In this document: one piece after another, positions 50,306 through 63,769 of the stretch
Layout of the letters: each line of letters begins with the position of its first letter
Position numbering within the stretch: the stretch's first letter is position 1
NCBI RefSeq assembly: GCF_036324505.1
Contig: NC_086358.1
Location: 5,031,268 to 5,095,267, forward strand
Direction: 5' to 3'
Origin: Eleginops maclovinus
Lineage: Eukaryota; Chordata; Actinopteri; Perciformes; Eleginopidae
DNA length: 64,000 bases
Program-made: the position numbers and the translations under genes
Notes under the pieces: model-generated
What the model saw: the letters and a program-made list of their open reading frames with translations, nothing else
Told to the model about the DNA's origin: nothing
Database searches by the model: none

Positions 50306-53200
50306 CTGCATGCACGGTGCTAAAGCCAGACATGGAGTTAGGGTTTGGGTGGAGGTCAGGCACTGTCTTATTTTAAGTCCAAATGTCCTTGGTTTGCAGA
50401 TCTTAATTTCGCCTGCCAGGTGTGGGGTTTAGACCCTCTGAATTCCAGAGCAGTGTAAATGCTCTCAGATGCTTGGGGGGGTTAAAATGTGTGGGGGTGA
50501 GGTGTGTTGCATTGGGTCCTGCAACCTGGGGTGGTGTGCATCTGCAAAAGGCAGACAACTGGTGTGTACGTGACACAACTTCTGAGTCTCCTCGTGTGAT
50601 CAGTGGCATAAGGGATGGAGACTTTTGCAGCAACGGCATGGATTTTGAATTATAAGGGCCACAGAATGTCACCGCCACTCAAACCGCACGATGTGGTGGA
50701 TGCACATTAGGGCCTCATAAGTCTTGAAAATGGGTTTATGGTAAGTCTTTGTGCCCGCTGTTCCTGGAAGTCCACCTCAAAGTGTCCAATGCTATTCCAT
50801 GTCAGAAACCAATTAGGCAGTTCTGAACTTTAACACATTTCTTCTCAGTAGTCAGAACATTGATTCATTTGAAAGCGTGCTTTTCTCTCTTTAGAAAATC
50901 CAAAATGTCTGCAGACTGCAACGCAGAGCTGCTTAGTTCATATACAGTGTGCAGGAAGTGATTAACAGTAAAAGATCAAAGGCGGTGGACAGGATAAACA
51001 TTCTTCCCCGGGACCCTACTCCTCCGGGGTATACAGCACCACTTCCTCTTTTTACAGACTGACTGCTGCCTCCACTGCCGCAGCACAGCGCACACATTGT
51101 CACCACATGATGCACTGACCCACAATACAGTGTGTGTGTGTGTGTGTGACAGGCAGAGAGAGAAAGAGATAGAGAGATAAAGAAGGAGACAAGGAGGGAG
51201 GCGATGTGTTTGTGTTTTGGGGGAAGCGTGTAGGACTCTCGAGAGCTGAGGCAACATGCAAGCTGCACTTAGAGTTGGAAAATGATTATGTTGTTCAGAT
51301 CAGTTGTTTGGCTCAGTTTATGCTAATTTCCCCACATGATGCTCTCACTGGCGCACAGCTGTTGTGCTAAAGGACTGCCATTGGGAGTTGATTATGTGAC
51401 CCGAGCAGCTGCAGAGGAGAGGAGAGGCAGGAAGGGAAGGAAACCCTCTCTGATGTCAGCAGAGCCGGATAAGTAATGCAAATTTGAACCAAACCTGTTG
51501 CTATGCAGAGCGCTGCTGCATGTGTGTGGGGAGGAAGGACCAGAGGGGATGAAGTGTGTGTGTCTGTGTGTATCTGTGTCAGACACATGTGACAAAACAA
51601 ATAAAGAAACCCTAAACTTTACCGTTGTCCTTCACAGCACACAGGTTTGGGTTTTCATTTTTCCTAAATAATTTCGGCTATTTTAATGCGTATAGGTTCT
51701 GAGTTCTTTCTTCTTCAGCATCAGCTACTTTCCAGCAGATTGACCCAATTTTGTTTGCCATATGAAGAAAATGCATGCTGTTTCCTCTCATCAAGTGTTC
51801 CTGCTGTGGAAAAATGTAATCCTCTATGACGATGAGTAAACAGAAATACGTCAGAATTATTATTTATATATCTGGCAATTAAAGTGTAAAAAATGCATTG
51901 ATATTTGGTAGTTATTTACAGGACCGGTGTTTGTCAATGATTCAACAAATAAAACAAAAGTCCCCCAAAGACATCAGAGCAAAGTTTAACAAGGGTTGAA
52001 CATGAACTTACCCTGCACCTCATACATTTACATATCATCTATTACACAGCAGTGACCCTGACCTGAATACCTGCATAAATGATTTTATTACTAATGCATT
52101 AATCCTGGATTTTGTTACTCGGTATTGGGCGATGATTAACACACAGCATCATCTGACAGCTTCTCTTATGAATCCAGTTTTAACCTTTTGATGTTAAATC
52201 TGTGTTTACATCAATATGAAGGCATTCCTTGTTGAATCGGGGTCTTTCTCTGCCCCCCGCCCCCGCCAACCTGAGGTGAAATATAACCTCCTCTCGGGCT
52301 CACTGGATGGCAGATCACAGGCCCTTGAGATCAAAAAGAGACAATTATCCTCAATTGAAGGCTGACAGGAAGAACAAACGCTTCATAAGTGGAGCAGGGG
52401 TCTTTCTTCTTCTGTGGGTGGGGGGGATTAATCCACTGACAGGGGGCCGAAGGAATGACCAGGTCAACTTCGTAGCCAGGTGAAGGACCCCACAACCCGA
52501 ATCTGAATTACAGGACGATGGCTGAGTGATCATAGGTCTCTGGATGTGGAAAACCCTCTCTTTCATGAGGTTCATTCTGCTCTTCTGCAGTGTGGCCCAG
52601 GACTAAAAATACAGCGTTTGACCTTCTTGTTCCTTTGAAGCCGGAGTCTCAGGGACAATGTCTTTGTGTTGGGTTGGATGATGGCTCCAGCAGCCTTTGC
52701 TGTGGTAAGGGCCCCGAGCGCAGAGTCCAAATGTGGGTTTAAAAATAGCGAGGCCTCTGGATGTGTGGCTTGCTCTTGCTGTTTCTCTTGGCAGATTGAG
52801 GTTTAAACATATTGGCCGTAATCCCCTTCATATGTGAAGCTACATGACACGGTTCCATGTCCTGTTGAAGCCTGCCAGTTCTTCAGAGTGGAGCGATATT
52901 GACATGGGGATATAAATTGTGAAGCTGCTGTCCGTGATGGAACCAACAAAACCTTTCCCTCTACATCGTTGCCAAATCTTAGCTTTTTATCCACATATTG
53001 GTTACAAATGAGCCTCATTTGGAGCGATAACCAGAGAAATGCACATGTGTTTCTAGAGCAAGACCCACATTTGGCCTCTCTGCCTGCCATTAAAAAACAT
53101 TTAATGTGATAGAATCATTTGTCTTTGCGTCTGAGGCTGTGCAAGTCCAAGGGCAGCTTCCCTTCATCTAATTGGTCGAGAGGATCATTGACATCACAAA

Positions 53201-53213
53201 GGGTCAGAGGTCA
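53201..53213 (+). promoter_or_regulatory. Nuclear-receptor DR1 element
   Basis: GGGTCAGAGGTCA, two half-sites in direct repeat with one spacer base, the RXR/PPAR/HNF4/COUP-TF type. Confidence 0.45.
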
Positions 53214-54786
53214 GTCTGGGATAACCTTGCAGGTTCTTTGGTGCCAAGTCGTGTTTGAGAGTTGCCAGGTGTGAAAAGCTTTCCTTGTTGTTCTTGTACT
53301 GATGAACATCTGTGCCGGACCGAGAGCCAGTGCAGGGAAACAGATCCATTCTGAAGCTGGGGGAGTCATTTAGAGGAAGACAAACTCATGGCTTGGAGAA
53401 GGGGAATGGGAAGCAAACTTTTGGGTTTCAGTACACATCAATGTTTTTATTCATACTGTTTTAAAATATTTCTGACACAATCCTCCTTTTACAGTGCACA
53501 TCTAAAATGTGGAAAGACATCTTTTAGGAGCAATTTGTTGAGCGTTTGACCAATGATTGGGTTGCACACCTAAACATGAATGTAATGCTAAGTTTGCTTG
53601 GCAGCGTTTGGCTGTCAGCGGTAATATTGCATTGTGGGTAATGTAGTTTACAATTTTTGAAAAGGAAGAAGAATACTTTGATTTAAAATAAGACAGTAGT
53701 GTGCTGCATCAATTCTAATACTGACCTTTGTTGTACACGTCTTTAGCAAGGTGCAAATCTGCTGCTATAACTATCTATAAAAGCCCAAGTGATATATTAA
53801 ACACACAAGCTGTCATGATTGTAAATGAAGGTATGTGTTGCAGTAAATACTATTCATGCACTTTTAGGAAGTTCTGGAACGTGTGAGATTACACAAACCT
53901 AACTGACTTTATATTTGGCATTTGGTCTAATGCTAATGTTGCTAGCACAGTGATTCGTAGTTGGAGGTGTACTGTGTGTGCTTTCTATATATTATTTGAA
54001 ATCTTTCTAATCTCTATTCATCAACCACTTTTTGATCCAATGTAGTTTTGGATAATCAAAGGGAAATTAATTTAATTGATTGAATAATATTCCAATATGG
54101 GTTCTATTACATCCCCGGCAGTTTGCTCATATTTTCTTCACCACCAACTAAATGCTACCAATGCAGGTTCCTGTGGCAAGAAAATGCAACACAATGCACA
54201 GCTTTGTTGGGTTGCATTATTGTTCCCTCTGCTGAGAATTGACTTATATCGCTAATAGACATGTCAGGAAAAGCCAACATATCTTTCTCCAGATAACCTT
54301 TTACAGGTCTGTCACTTGGGTCCACATCATATTGCATTTATTCTGACTCAATTTTCAAAGGAGTTTATTACCCAGAGGTTAATTTAGCGCATATTTAAAT
54401 CCAGAAATCTATCGAGGTGAAATTAATCGACACAACATAACTCTCTTCATATTGCTTCAGTACAACCCTCTGGCAGATAAAGGGAAATATTCAGTAAGGA
54501 CACATGTTTGTGATAACTGGTTCCACTTTGTAAACATGTGCGTTATTACTAGGCTAAGATTGCACAAACAAAGCCCTGGTGCAAGTGTTGCATCCTGGGT
54601 CTGAAACACTGGAAGCATTTAGCCTCCTCTTGATATAAATAGACAGAATTTACTCACATCTAGTTTACTCTACAATGGCCTACCTCTGCGCCTGACCCCT
54701 AACGTAAACACAACATGCTCCTTTCCCCCGTGGCCCAGAGGGGTGCAGGTGGTCCACATGGACACCTCTGTACGGGCTCTGACCCG

Positions 54787-54799
54787 GGGTCAAAGGTCA
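54787..54799 (+). promoter_or_regulatory. Nuclear-receptor DR1 element
   Basis: GGGTCAAAGGTCA, a near-consensus DR1. Within the next 120 bp are ATAATTGCC, TGTTTATTTTT (forkhead-like) and GCTAATTACT (homeodomain). Confidence 0.5.
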
Positions 54800-55054
54800 G
54801 AACCCTCAAATGATGCCCTTCCTTGCCGCCCATAATTGCCCTGTTTATTTTTAGTCCACGCTGGGCCGTGTTGGGCTATTAAAAGAAACACGAACATGAG
54901 GCCGTGTGCTAATTACTGTAGGGCCAGCAGACCCTCACTTTCCCCCCCCAATTGCTTCCATATGCCAGCCCACTCAGAGAGGAGAGGCTCATCTGTCACC
55001 TTCACTGTCTCTCTGTGGCTCTGCTGTTTGTGTAGCACTGCAGGATGGCACTGC

Positions 55055-55059
<5 letters not shown>

Positions 55060-55089
<30 letters not shown>
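55060..55089. repeat. (TG)n microsatellite, 30 bp
   Basis: Pure TG run. Confidence 0.97.
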
Positions 55090-55093
<4 letters not shown>

Positions 55094-57082
55094 AGAAGTA
55101 GAAAAATTGGGGATAACAGTTGATTCACAGACCCATGTCCTGACAGATATTTAGGTTATATAAGCATGAATTTCACTATCTGCAGGATGGATCTGTCTGC
55201 TATTTAAATGAATCTGATTTCAATCACTGCCTTTCAGTTCATGTGTCAAACTGTTCTATAATTTCTAAGTCACATTGGGGAAAAAACAACATTTGGGGAT
55301 TATTTTGGACAAATGCAATATGGTTTGTAAAATAAAAGGGAATGATCGTTTTAGAAACATTATTCACTTTTGAATTGAAGAATAAATTTAACTTTGTATA
55401 TTAGGAAATATTTCTCTGTATTTTTTAAATATATATCTATTTTCTTTTTATTATCTTTTCTTTTTTCTCTTTCTTTTACAAATGATTTCCTTTTTAAATT
55501 TTATTTCTTGTGTTTATGTTTTGCACCACTTTACACAAAAGCAAACTCCCCATCATCATGATTTTACTTATTTTTTAAGACAATCTGAACCAAACAAGGA
55601 TTCTTCATTAAGTCTGTAGATGACAGTTTGTCGGCCGGGTCTTCTCTGCAGCACCTGAATCATTTAATTCAGATATTTCAGATATTTTTATATATTTTGC
55701 ATTTACTGTACCAAATATTGTGCTTTCTGCAATTTGGATATTTCACTTGTTCCTTCCACAGGATGCACAAAACAATCAACAGATAATTGTCATAGAGCCA
55801 TCGCTGGCAAGTATCAGTGAATCTGGTTCGTGCATTTAAGGAAGCAGTAAGTAATTGGGTCGATTTAAACCTATTTGTGGTCAAAGGGAGGTTGAAATAA
55901 AGCAGCAGAGGCGACCATGTTGCTGGAGTTGTGAAGTTTACAAAGGTCTGATTGCTGTTGAGTTAGCAGATGGGTCTGGACAAAGAGAGTACCAGCTTCT
56001 GTTCAGTCTTAGAGCTGCTGCAGACATTTGATATGACCGTTAGAGATCTGTTATTGGGGGGGAAACGGTTAGATCTTATTTTGAAAACAACCTCAATTTT
56101 CTGATTCAAAACCAGGAATGTTTGTGTGGGATGTTGGATGATAAATTCATGACATTATTTGTTATTTGTCCCGGATTTATGTGTCGATAAAGGGCCTTTT
56201 TAACTTCCTAGAAATCCTAACAAGCCAGCTCTTTCATTTCAACATTTTCTGATTTGCAGCTACTCGTTTCCCCGCCGCTCTCTCGTCCCTCAATGCCAGC
56301 TTATGTTGCCGGCAACACGTGTGTCAGCGGTGAAGCCGGCGCTGTCATGAAGGTGTCTGGATAATGTCAGAGAGCGCAGGCCCACCCGTCTCGCTCTGCC
56401 CTGATGGATTGGGTTTCCGCCGCACCTAGATGCACACAAACCTGCAACTTCCTGCAGAAATGAATCACTGCATTGGGGGGGGGGGGGGGAATAGATATTC
56501 GCAGGAGAGCAATGCATTATACGACTTAGACCTGTTAGGCATGCTATGATGTGATGCATGGGTTTCCTGAGCAAATAAATTACCCTCTGAAATGTCAAAG
56601 CCAACCCAAAGACAGACCTGGGCATGGTTAGTATCCGAGAGAAAAGGCTTAACACGAGGAAAAGTTGGATCTGGCAAGAATAAAAACATTGATTGTGACT
56701 GTTAATTATTTTCCCTGTGGAAGTTATATTGGTAGTTATTATAGTGTATTTAATTATTGTTTCAAATGTATTTTAGGCTGTTGGGGTTTTGTAGCATATT
56801 TGATGTGAATACTTGGATTTACTCTGATATTTGATTCATCATTCATGAGTGTTGAGTGTGTGCTGGACTACAGGTCAATGCAAATGTTGTACCAGAGAAA
56901 AAGGGAGTGATAATTATTCATAATGCACATCCACGAGCACACGCACACTGTCTATTGGTTCAGGGATGTTCATACTTCAACATTTAATTGAATTACAGAC
57001 TCTTAATTGTGTACAAAGCATGTGGAAAAGCTACATAAATGGACAGTTACTTTTAGGTATCAGTTTGCAAAACTACTTTAAA
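55090..57082. other. Non-coding sequence
   Basis: AT-rich around 55330-55600. A poly-G run of 15 lies at 56475-56489. No exon recognised. Confidence 0.4.
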
Positions 57083-57230
57083 ATCAGAATCAGAAATCCT
57101 TTCTTAGTCCCACAGCGGGGAAAGAGCCGGTATTAAAAGACATGCAGTAATAAAGAACAAGCTAACTTATTAAATATAGAGAATAAAAGCACGCAGTAGT
57201 TTTACTAGAATAAAAATAAAGACAAATTAG
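57083..57230 (-). repeat. LINE-like tail, reverse orientation
   Basis: Starts AATCAGAATCAGAAATCCTT, then TTAGTCCCACAGCGGGG, the reversed end of a common teleost non-LTR element, and decays into AT-rich sequence. Confidence 0.5.
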
Positions 57231-58616
57231 AAGGTATGTGTGTCTCTGTCGTTGGGGTTAAATCCTGGGAGTTGTTGCCAAGTGATTTTAAAGAGCTGTA
57301 CAAACGTGTTTAGTTTAGGAAAATCTATTTAAAAAATGACAATAAAAAGGTATGAAGATGTCATTTTGAGTAAAATAAGAGTTTTATTCAACCTGCTCCT
57401 TTCAAACATTGGTTATACACTACTTTAGATGAACATGTGTTGTGTGAATTATGAGTTAAACAAAAATGAATGAATATAAAAACATGCAAACATGTGCAGT
57501 AAACAAACGTATTCCCTTACATAGCAATTGTTGTGTTAGTCACTTCAAGTATCAGTTGTAACTAAGAAGGTTTGAAAATAGTAAATGCATAAATCATTTG
57601 CCTAAATAATGATTAGCACATATGCATACTGCATGTGTGGAGTGATCCCAATAAACCCTGCCTATGTATACAGTTGGTAAATGTCATTTGAGCCATCTGA
57701 AGTGGTTTCCAGCTTGTGTCTTTGCCAATAGCTTTGACGTGCCAAACAGGAAGAGCGCTGAATATCTGTGGTTGCATATTCAAGCATTTAGTTGACAAGC
57801 GTTGTTTATGATTACCTGTTTCCTGACAGTTCAAGATGGCTGCTTGATAGGAAGCTTGAGGCTAGTGATTACCTTTTAACACCTCTTTTAATACCTGGGC
57901 TCTGCCACCACCTCACACCCAGGCAGAATAAAACCTGTTTCCATGTTGCTGTAAAGTAATCATCAATTAGTACATGTTGCATTTGTTTGTCACAATGCCT
58001 TACAATTAGACCAAGCTGATGGGTACGCAAGTAAAATGTGATATAAATAATCTAAAGAGCAGAGGTTTGATAGTTCTGAGACCCATGATTGTTTTGTGGC
58101 AGCATCTGGTAACACTTTCTAATAATGGCCGCTAACCCGGGGTTATCAGCGCCTTTATCGCCTGAATCTCAAAGTTTCTGCTTTTTTGAGCGCCTTAATT
58201 GTGGAAAACTCTGGGTTTTTCTTTCTGGTTCGCACTGCGGAGGCAGCTGTTGCATGGATGTTAATATCTGGAGTGCGTCAGGAGCTTTCCTCTGCCACTA
58301 TCGCTGTTGTTTGTCTTTCCCTCCCTCTGTATAACAGGGGGTGACTTTTTATAGTTGAGGTAATCCTTAAATGTGCCGTGCAGATGTAGATTTCATTTCA
58401 CCAACATATTTTTGTTCTGGCATGCATCCCTGCTTTGGCCATTAATTTATTCATTTTGACAATATGTTTTTGATTTATTTGGTCGTAGACACGCAGTACT
58501 GTTTCGCAATCTATTGTTTGAACGGACAATAGTCTTGGCAACAGCATTTAGCAGAATTTAATGCATTCATAACAGTGTTTCTCAAAAAGGAGAAGCAATG
58601 AAATGAAGCCGTGCTG
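57231..58616. other. Non-coding sequence
   Basis: About 58080-58330 is a compact, less AT-rich block that may be regulatory. No exon supported. Confidence 0.4.
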
Positions 58617-58985
58617 GATTAGAGTAACTTAGTACATTTACTCTTAATGCACAATTTTCAAATACTTGTACTTTTTACTTCCACTCCACACGATTTGAAA
58701 GGCAGATCAGGGTTTTGTCTAAACCTGGTAACAGGGGCGCTGCACCCTCTTACTGTAGGCGTGCGCCCTCAAACAAAATGCAGATTTTCCCTGTAAATAT
58801 GAAAGGGATGCAAGTAAACAATATTCCTGTTCGTCAAAAACTGTATAATGACTCCAAAAATTTGAAAATCGTGTCAAAAAGAGCGTCAGGCAGCAGAGAC
58901 AGCTTTGTTTTTACGGAGCTCCGTCACCCCGTGATCGTTTGCAGTACTAATGTTACTTAAATAAAAGTTATGAGTTCTTCCACCA
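58617..58985 (+). repeat. Teleost dispersed repeat ('AAGTACATTTACT' family), copy C, interrupted
   Basis: Begins AGAGTAACTTAGTACATTTA, contains TACTTGTACTTTTTACTTCC and ends GAGTTCTTCCACC. About 220 bp in the middle (58730-58950) do not match the other copies and may be an insertion. Confidence 0.6.
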
Positions 58986-61900
58986 GTGCGTCCTGGTAAT
59001 TCTAGGAGTCTATCCCTTGGGAAATGCTCATTTAACCAACATGCTTATCTGTTGCAGGTATTACTTTTACCATATTCACAAGATGCAGCAAACAGAGTGC
59101 AGAGTGTGCTGGGAGGCTTCCTGTGTAACCAGTGGGAGTTCCTGGGCCACTGTTGCCACCCAGACAGCTGCCTGCAGACCAGTAGGCCACCTGATGAGCG
59201 ACTCAGCATGATGAACACACCTGATGGCACTCCCTGTGGCTCTGTTCTCTCCGGAGCCCCACAGACGGCTGGAACGTCGGTTTCGGGCAACGCTCCAACA
59301 ACAACACGGAAGCCAACGGAAACCAAGTTAGAAAAAGCGGAGCTTGTAAAATCACCAATCACACTTTTATGTTTGCTAACAGTCTGCTGCCACTGAGGAG
59401 GAGCCCCTTTAATGAGGCTGCGCTCCGTTATTCATAATAGACGGCTCAGTAATAGAAAACTGCTGTGCATTGGTTTCACATTTTTGAATAATAGCCAAAC
59501 CAGCGAGGCATAAAAACCTACAAGGTTGTTGCAACACGGCATGAAATTCAAGACCTGTGTTCCGCACCCAGTGCCTGGTCCTCCTCCAGAAAACTGGGAT
59601 CACCTCCAACTGGGATCAACAGCTAGCTTCATGGGACACCCCCAGTTCCTCTAGCACCTCCTAATCTTCCTGAGAAACCAAGGTGGGACTTTTGGGTGAA
59701 AAGGTCACTGTCCCCCAGCATTCCTGGCTTCGCAGGGGGGCACGGGTTGGGTTGAAATGGAGGGTAAGAAGGGGCATTGTATGTCCAGGGGAGGAAACTT
59801 AGTCGGGTTTGGCCCTTCGGCTTTTGTTGATGTTTTTTGTTGTCATTGTTGGGCAGACTTAATACAGCATTCCTCCTGGCTCTGCAGTGAGTGCGCACTG
59901 GAGAAAGGCAGCAGTAAGGTGGAAAGACGACAGACTGGTTGTTTTTTTTTATCTTACAGGAAACAATAGAAGGTGACCCCCCCTGAGCCATTTTCGTCCT
60001 TCGTGGCCTTTGGGGCCTCGAGCAGAAAACTGCATTACAATGACACTAAATAGGCAGAGAAACGTAAGCAACCTGGTGTAGGTCACCTGAGAGAAGAAAG
60101 AGTATTGTGTTCCTTGGATTGTAAGTCTCATTTTTATTGGGATGGACAGCTCAGTGCCACACTTCCCATAATGAATTTCCCTGCTTATCTTGAATGCACA
60201 CTTCCTTTAGTTTAAAGGTTTATCTGCTCATCTTAAAGGCTTGGTTTGTCAAAAACCTTTAACATCAAACTAAAATGTATTCGTCTGCCTGAGGTGACTT
60301 AGCCACAGCAAATGGGGTCAAGCTTTGGTCAACTGGAGTTTCACCGTCTTTCTGTCTTCCAGCTCTTTTTTTTACGCAGTCTCAGGTGATCTCAGACAGC
60401 TATCCCATGGTTGCAGGCCCGCCTCACTCCTCCTACGTTGCTCTTAAAACAGATTACAGGTAAATGGGTGGTTTTGCCCCGGAGCCTCCTGTCACTGAAA
60501 AATGGATGCGTTTGAAGTGCTGGGCCCCAACACAGCCAACGAAGAGGTTACATGTTTAGGTATGAGCAGGATCAGTCATTCTGCTGCCGTTATCACTACC
60601 AGTTCGTCATGTTTGCTAAAGCTCGGCTAAATTCCTCAGCCCAAGATTACTATCCTCAGGTCATTGCTTGCTTCTCAGTTTCTCTCTCTGACTTCTCTCC
60701 AAAAGCTCCCTACGCAGTGTGGCCAGAAATATGCTGGCGAGGACCTATGGGTTTTAGATGCTTGGTTTTGGCTGGTTGTGAGGTTATGAATTAGGTAAAC
60801 AGTGCACTTACTCAGCCGCCCGCCCACCACAAGGAATATTTGTCCACACATGCAGATTTTTAAGAAGCAGCCATGTTTGTTATCTTAAGTTCCACACTGA
60901 GTCTTTTTTCTTTCCGCCTCATTCGAACAGGAGAACTGCCAAAGCTACACCCATCAGATAACCGTTGTATTTTTTTCCGGGGTCAGGCACATCAGAGGAA
61001 CGTTTTTGCTTGGAGCATTTCTACGCAGTTGCCAGACCGAAGTTTTTTTTTTTTTTCAAGATTGGCCCAAGGGAGCAGATTATGACTAATGAGGTCCGAG
61101 TTAACGTGACCAAGAGGAGGCAGCTGGCGAGAAAACAGGCCCCGGTCTAAACCTTTATCGTGAGATCTTTCTCCTTGAGCCAGACTGAGGGACAAACCCA
61201 CAGGAAGTGCATTGCTGACCGACCCCGGTCACGTCTGCCACAAATGAGCTACAGCGACTTATAAGGAGATCTTTGAGAAGACGGTTAACAACTGGCTTAT
61301 TTGAAAGACATGTCCAATTAAATCACACTTTAAATCAATGTTTTTCTCTCAGTTTGTCTACAACTATAAGACAGTGATTATGACAGATGGTGTTATGGTT
61401 TTATCTACCTCAACTGATAGGGTTACACAGTATAAGCACAACACCTGTTCAAGTCCCCCGCGCCCCCACGTTTGTTTTGGTGCATGTTTTTACAAGAATC
61501 TGCATTATTCACAAGGGATGATTAATAAGTGATCATGCTTCACGAAAAAAAAAAACCTGCACTTCTTTTTATTGTATATACCTTAATCATTGTTGTAAAT
61601 GTCCTTTTATGTCACGTATAGAGAAGTTGATTGACATTTTGATTATTCAAGTGTGATTTCTGGTCCCATGTGAGCAGTTTTGTTTTCCCCTCATGCTGCT
61701 TTATTGAAACCCCTGTTGTCAAAAGCTGACAAACAGAAATAAGTAATCACTAATTGTGTTGTGGTTTTGGGGCCCCACGAATCAATTATTATAACTCCCC
61801 AGCAATACTTTCCGTTGTTGATTTAAACACAAGCTCCCCATTGGCAAGTCATCAGGGCCAATTGAGACCTGGGGAGGTTGACGTTGGTTTTGAAATGCAT

Positions 61901-63769
61901 TGTGGAGCAGCACTGATCCTATTGGATGCTTTATCGGTGAGGAAGATCATTTTAATTCATGCATTTTCAATTCTGTGATTTTAGGGGATATCAATCAAAA
62001 AAAGTCCTAAAGTTTTGAGACTATTTTTTACCCGATTTGATTCACAACTAAAGAACAGTTACCTGGTTCCCTCCCCGTGGCCCAGGACAGTCATTGACGG
62101 TGCCAAGGTGAGCAGCAGGTGTGGGAATAATCTGAAATCCGCCCAATTAGCTGGTGGGCCCTATTCACACTCTGCCCTAATCTGCCATCCATTGTGTCCC
62201 GGTGGCTGAAGAGGAGCAGAGGAACAAAACAATTATGACATTATGGCTGGCTGGCTGAGCAGCGGTCCCAGCTGGTGATACTCAGGGGGCAGGACTGGGC
62301 AACCAGAGAGCCACAGTTCCCACAGGAAAGCAATCCACCACATAGAGAGGCCATGTTGACATACAGTCTGCTTCAGAGGATGTTGGGAGGAGGGGATGTA
62401 ATGATTTAATCAAACTGTCATTAGATTCAATTCCCAGATGTACGGTATCACAGTTTCACTTTCTGCCAATTCAGGCCCATAAATTGAAGATCTAACTATC
62501 CCATTTGTGAATACATAACATTGGGATCTTATGGTATGAAATTGCCCTTAGGTTGTACCAAGCACATTGAATCTGTGTTGGGAGGGTGCATTTTTAATAG
62601 AATAGTTCTCCTACCTCAATAGCCGAATTTTGGACTTGAGGAAAACGACTTTAGATGAAACCAAAGAATACTTGAATTTCCACTTCCCCAAGACCGAAGT
62701 TTTGAAGGTATGTTATTAAAAAAAAAAAAATGGGCCACTAATCAATATCATTGATCCTAAATTCCCCAGATTCAATTTGCTTGGTCCAACCTGAAAGTAT
62801 TTAAGGAAGTTCCAACTTAAAGAACTTATGTTAGGTAACTGGTTGGAAATAATTACCCCAAAGAAAATGTCATTTGCGTGTATCAACGGAAACTATTTGC
62901 TGCATGCAAAACGTACGGGTCTTTATTTTTTTTTAAAACACTGATTTTTTTTTAAAGAGGTTGTTACTCAAAGTTGAGGACTTGTGAAATGACTAAGTTG
63001 TCAACCTCAGGAAAAATCCAACTCTGGCAGGTAATAGCTCCATAGAAAATGCTTCCCTAGAGTAGCAGGCAAGTTATTCCTCCTGACGTGTGAGCCAATC
63101 AGAGCTTGTTTAATGTGGAGAAGTGTAAATTTAGCTGATAGGTTCGACTTCTATCAGGGGAAACAAGTGAGGGACAGGACAAATATAAACACATGTTTAA
63201 GGGTGGATTGTCCTGCCTGGCTGTGTGCAGTCTCTGGTAGCACTTGAAAATAAACACTGTACTATGACTTTGACAGATTTTTGTAATAATTCATCCAAAC
63301 TTTTCATTTTAACGGAGCACTAAATGCCAAGTACAGCTTAGGTTGAATGGGATCATTAGTTTTGTAGGTTATAAAACAAATTATTAGACAATGGAGACCT
63401 TATGATGGCGCCAGATAAAAAAAACAATGGCACTGAAATATGCATGCTCCAAATTCATTGATTAACTCATCCATTTGTTTGAGATACTTTCCCCCAAACC
63501 ACAATACTAGAGGGAAAATCTGAAAATCCCCAAAGCTAGTTGGATTCATCTTCTGAGGAACATTCATGTTTTGAGGTAATTCATACAATGTGTGTTAATA
63601 TATTGTGTGAATCAAAGAGTAACACGAATAAACCAATTTATAAGTAGCCGTGCTCAGAGATCAGTCGTGTTTGTTTGTCTGTTTGAGGCAATCGCTCATT
63701 CTTAATAATTCCTAATAATCCAACCCAACTTTAGGATAGTGCCGGGCAATATATTGATATATACACTGC
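58986..63769. other. Non-coding sequence with candidate enhancers
   Basis: No exon supported. A 136-codon open frame at 58986-59396 has no family features. About 61780-62360 is a compact block with several AATTA/CAATTA sites. Confidence 0.4.

Noticed and set aside
58986..59396. 136-codon plus-strand open frame
   Set aside because: No recognisable motif, not bounded by good splice sites, and an overlapping frame is equally open.
63361..63420. CTCF-like GATGGCGCCAG
   Set aside because: Only the inner part matches; core positions are missing.
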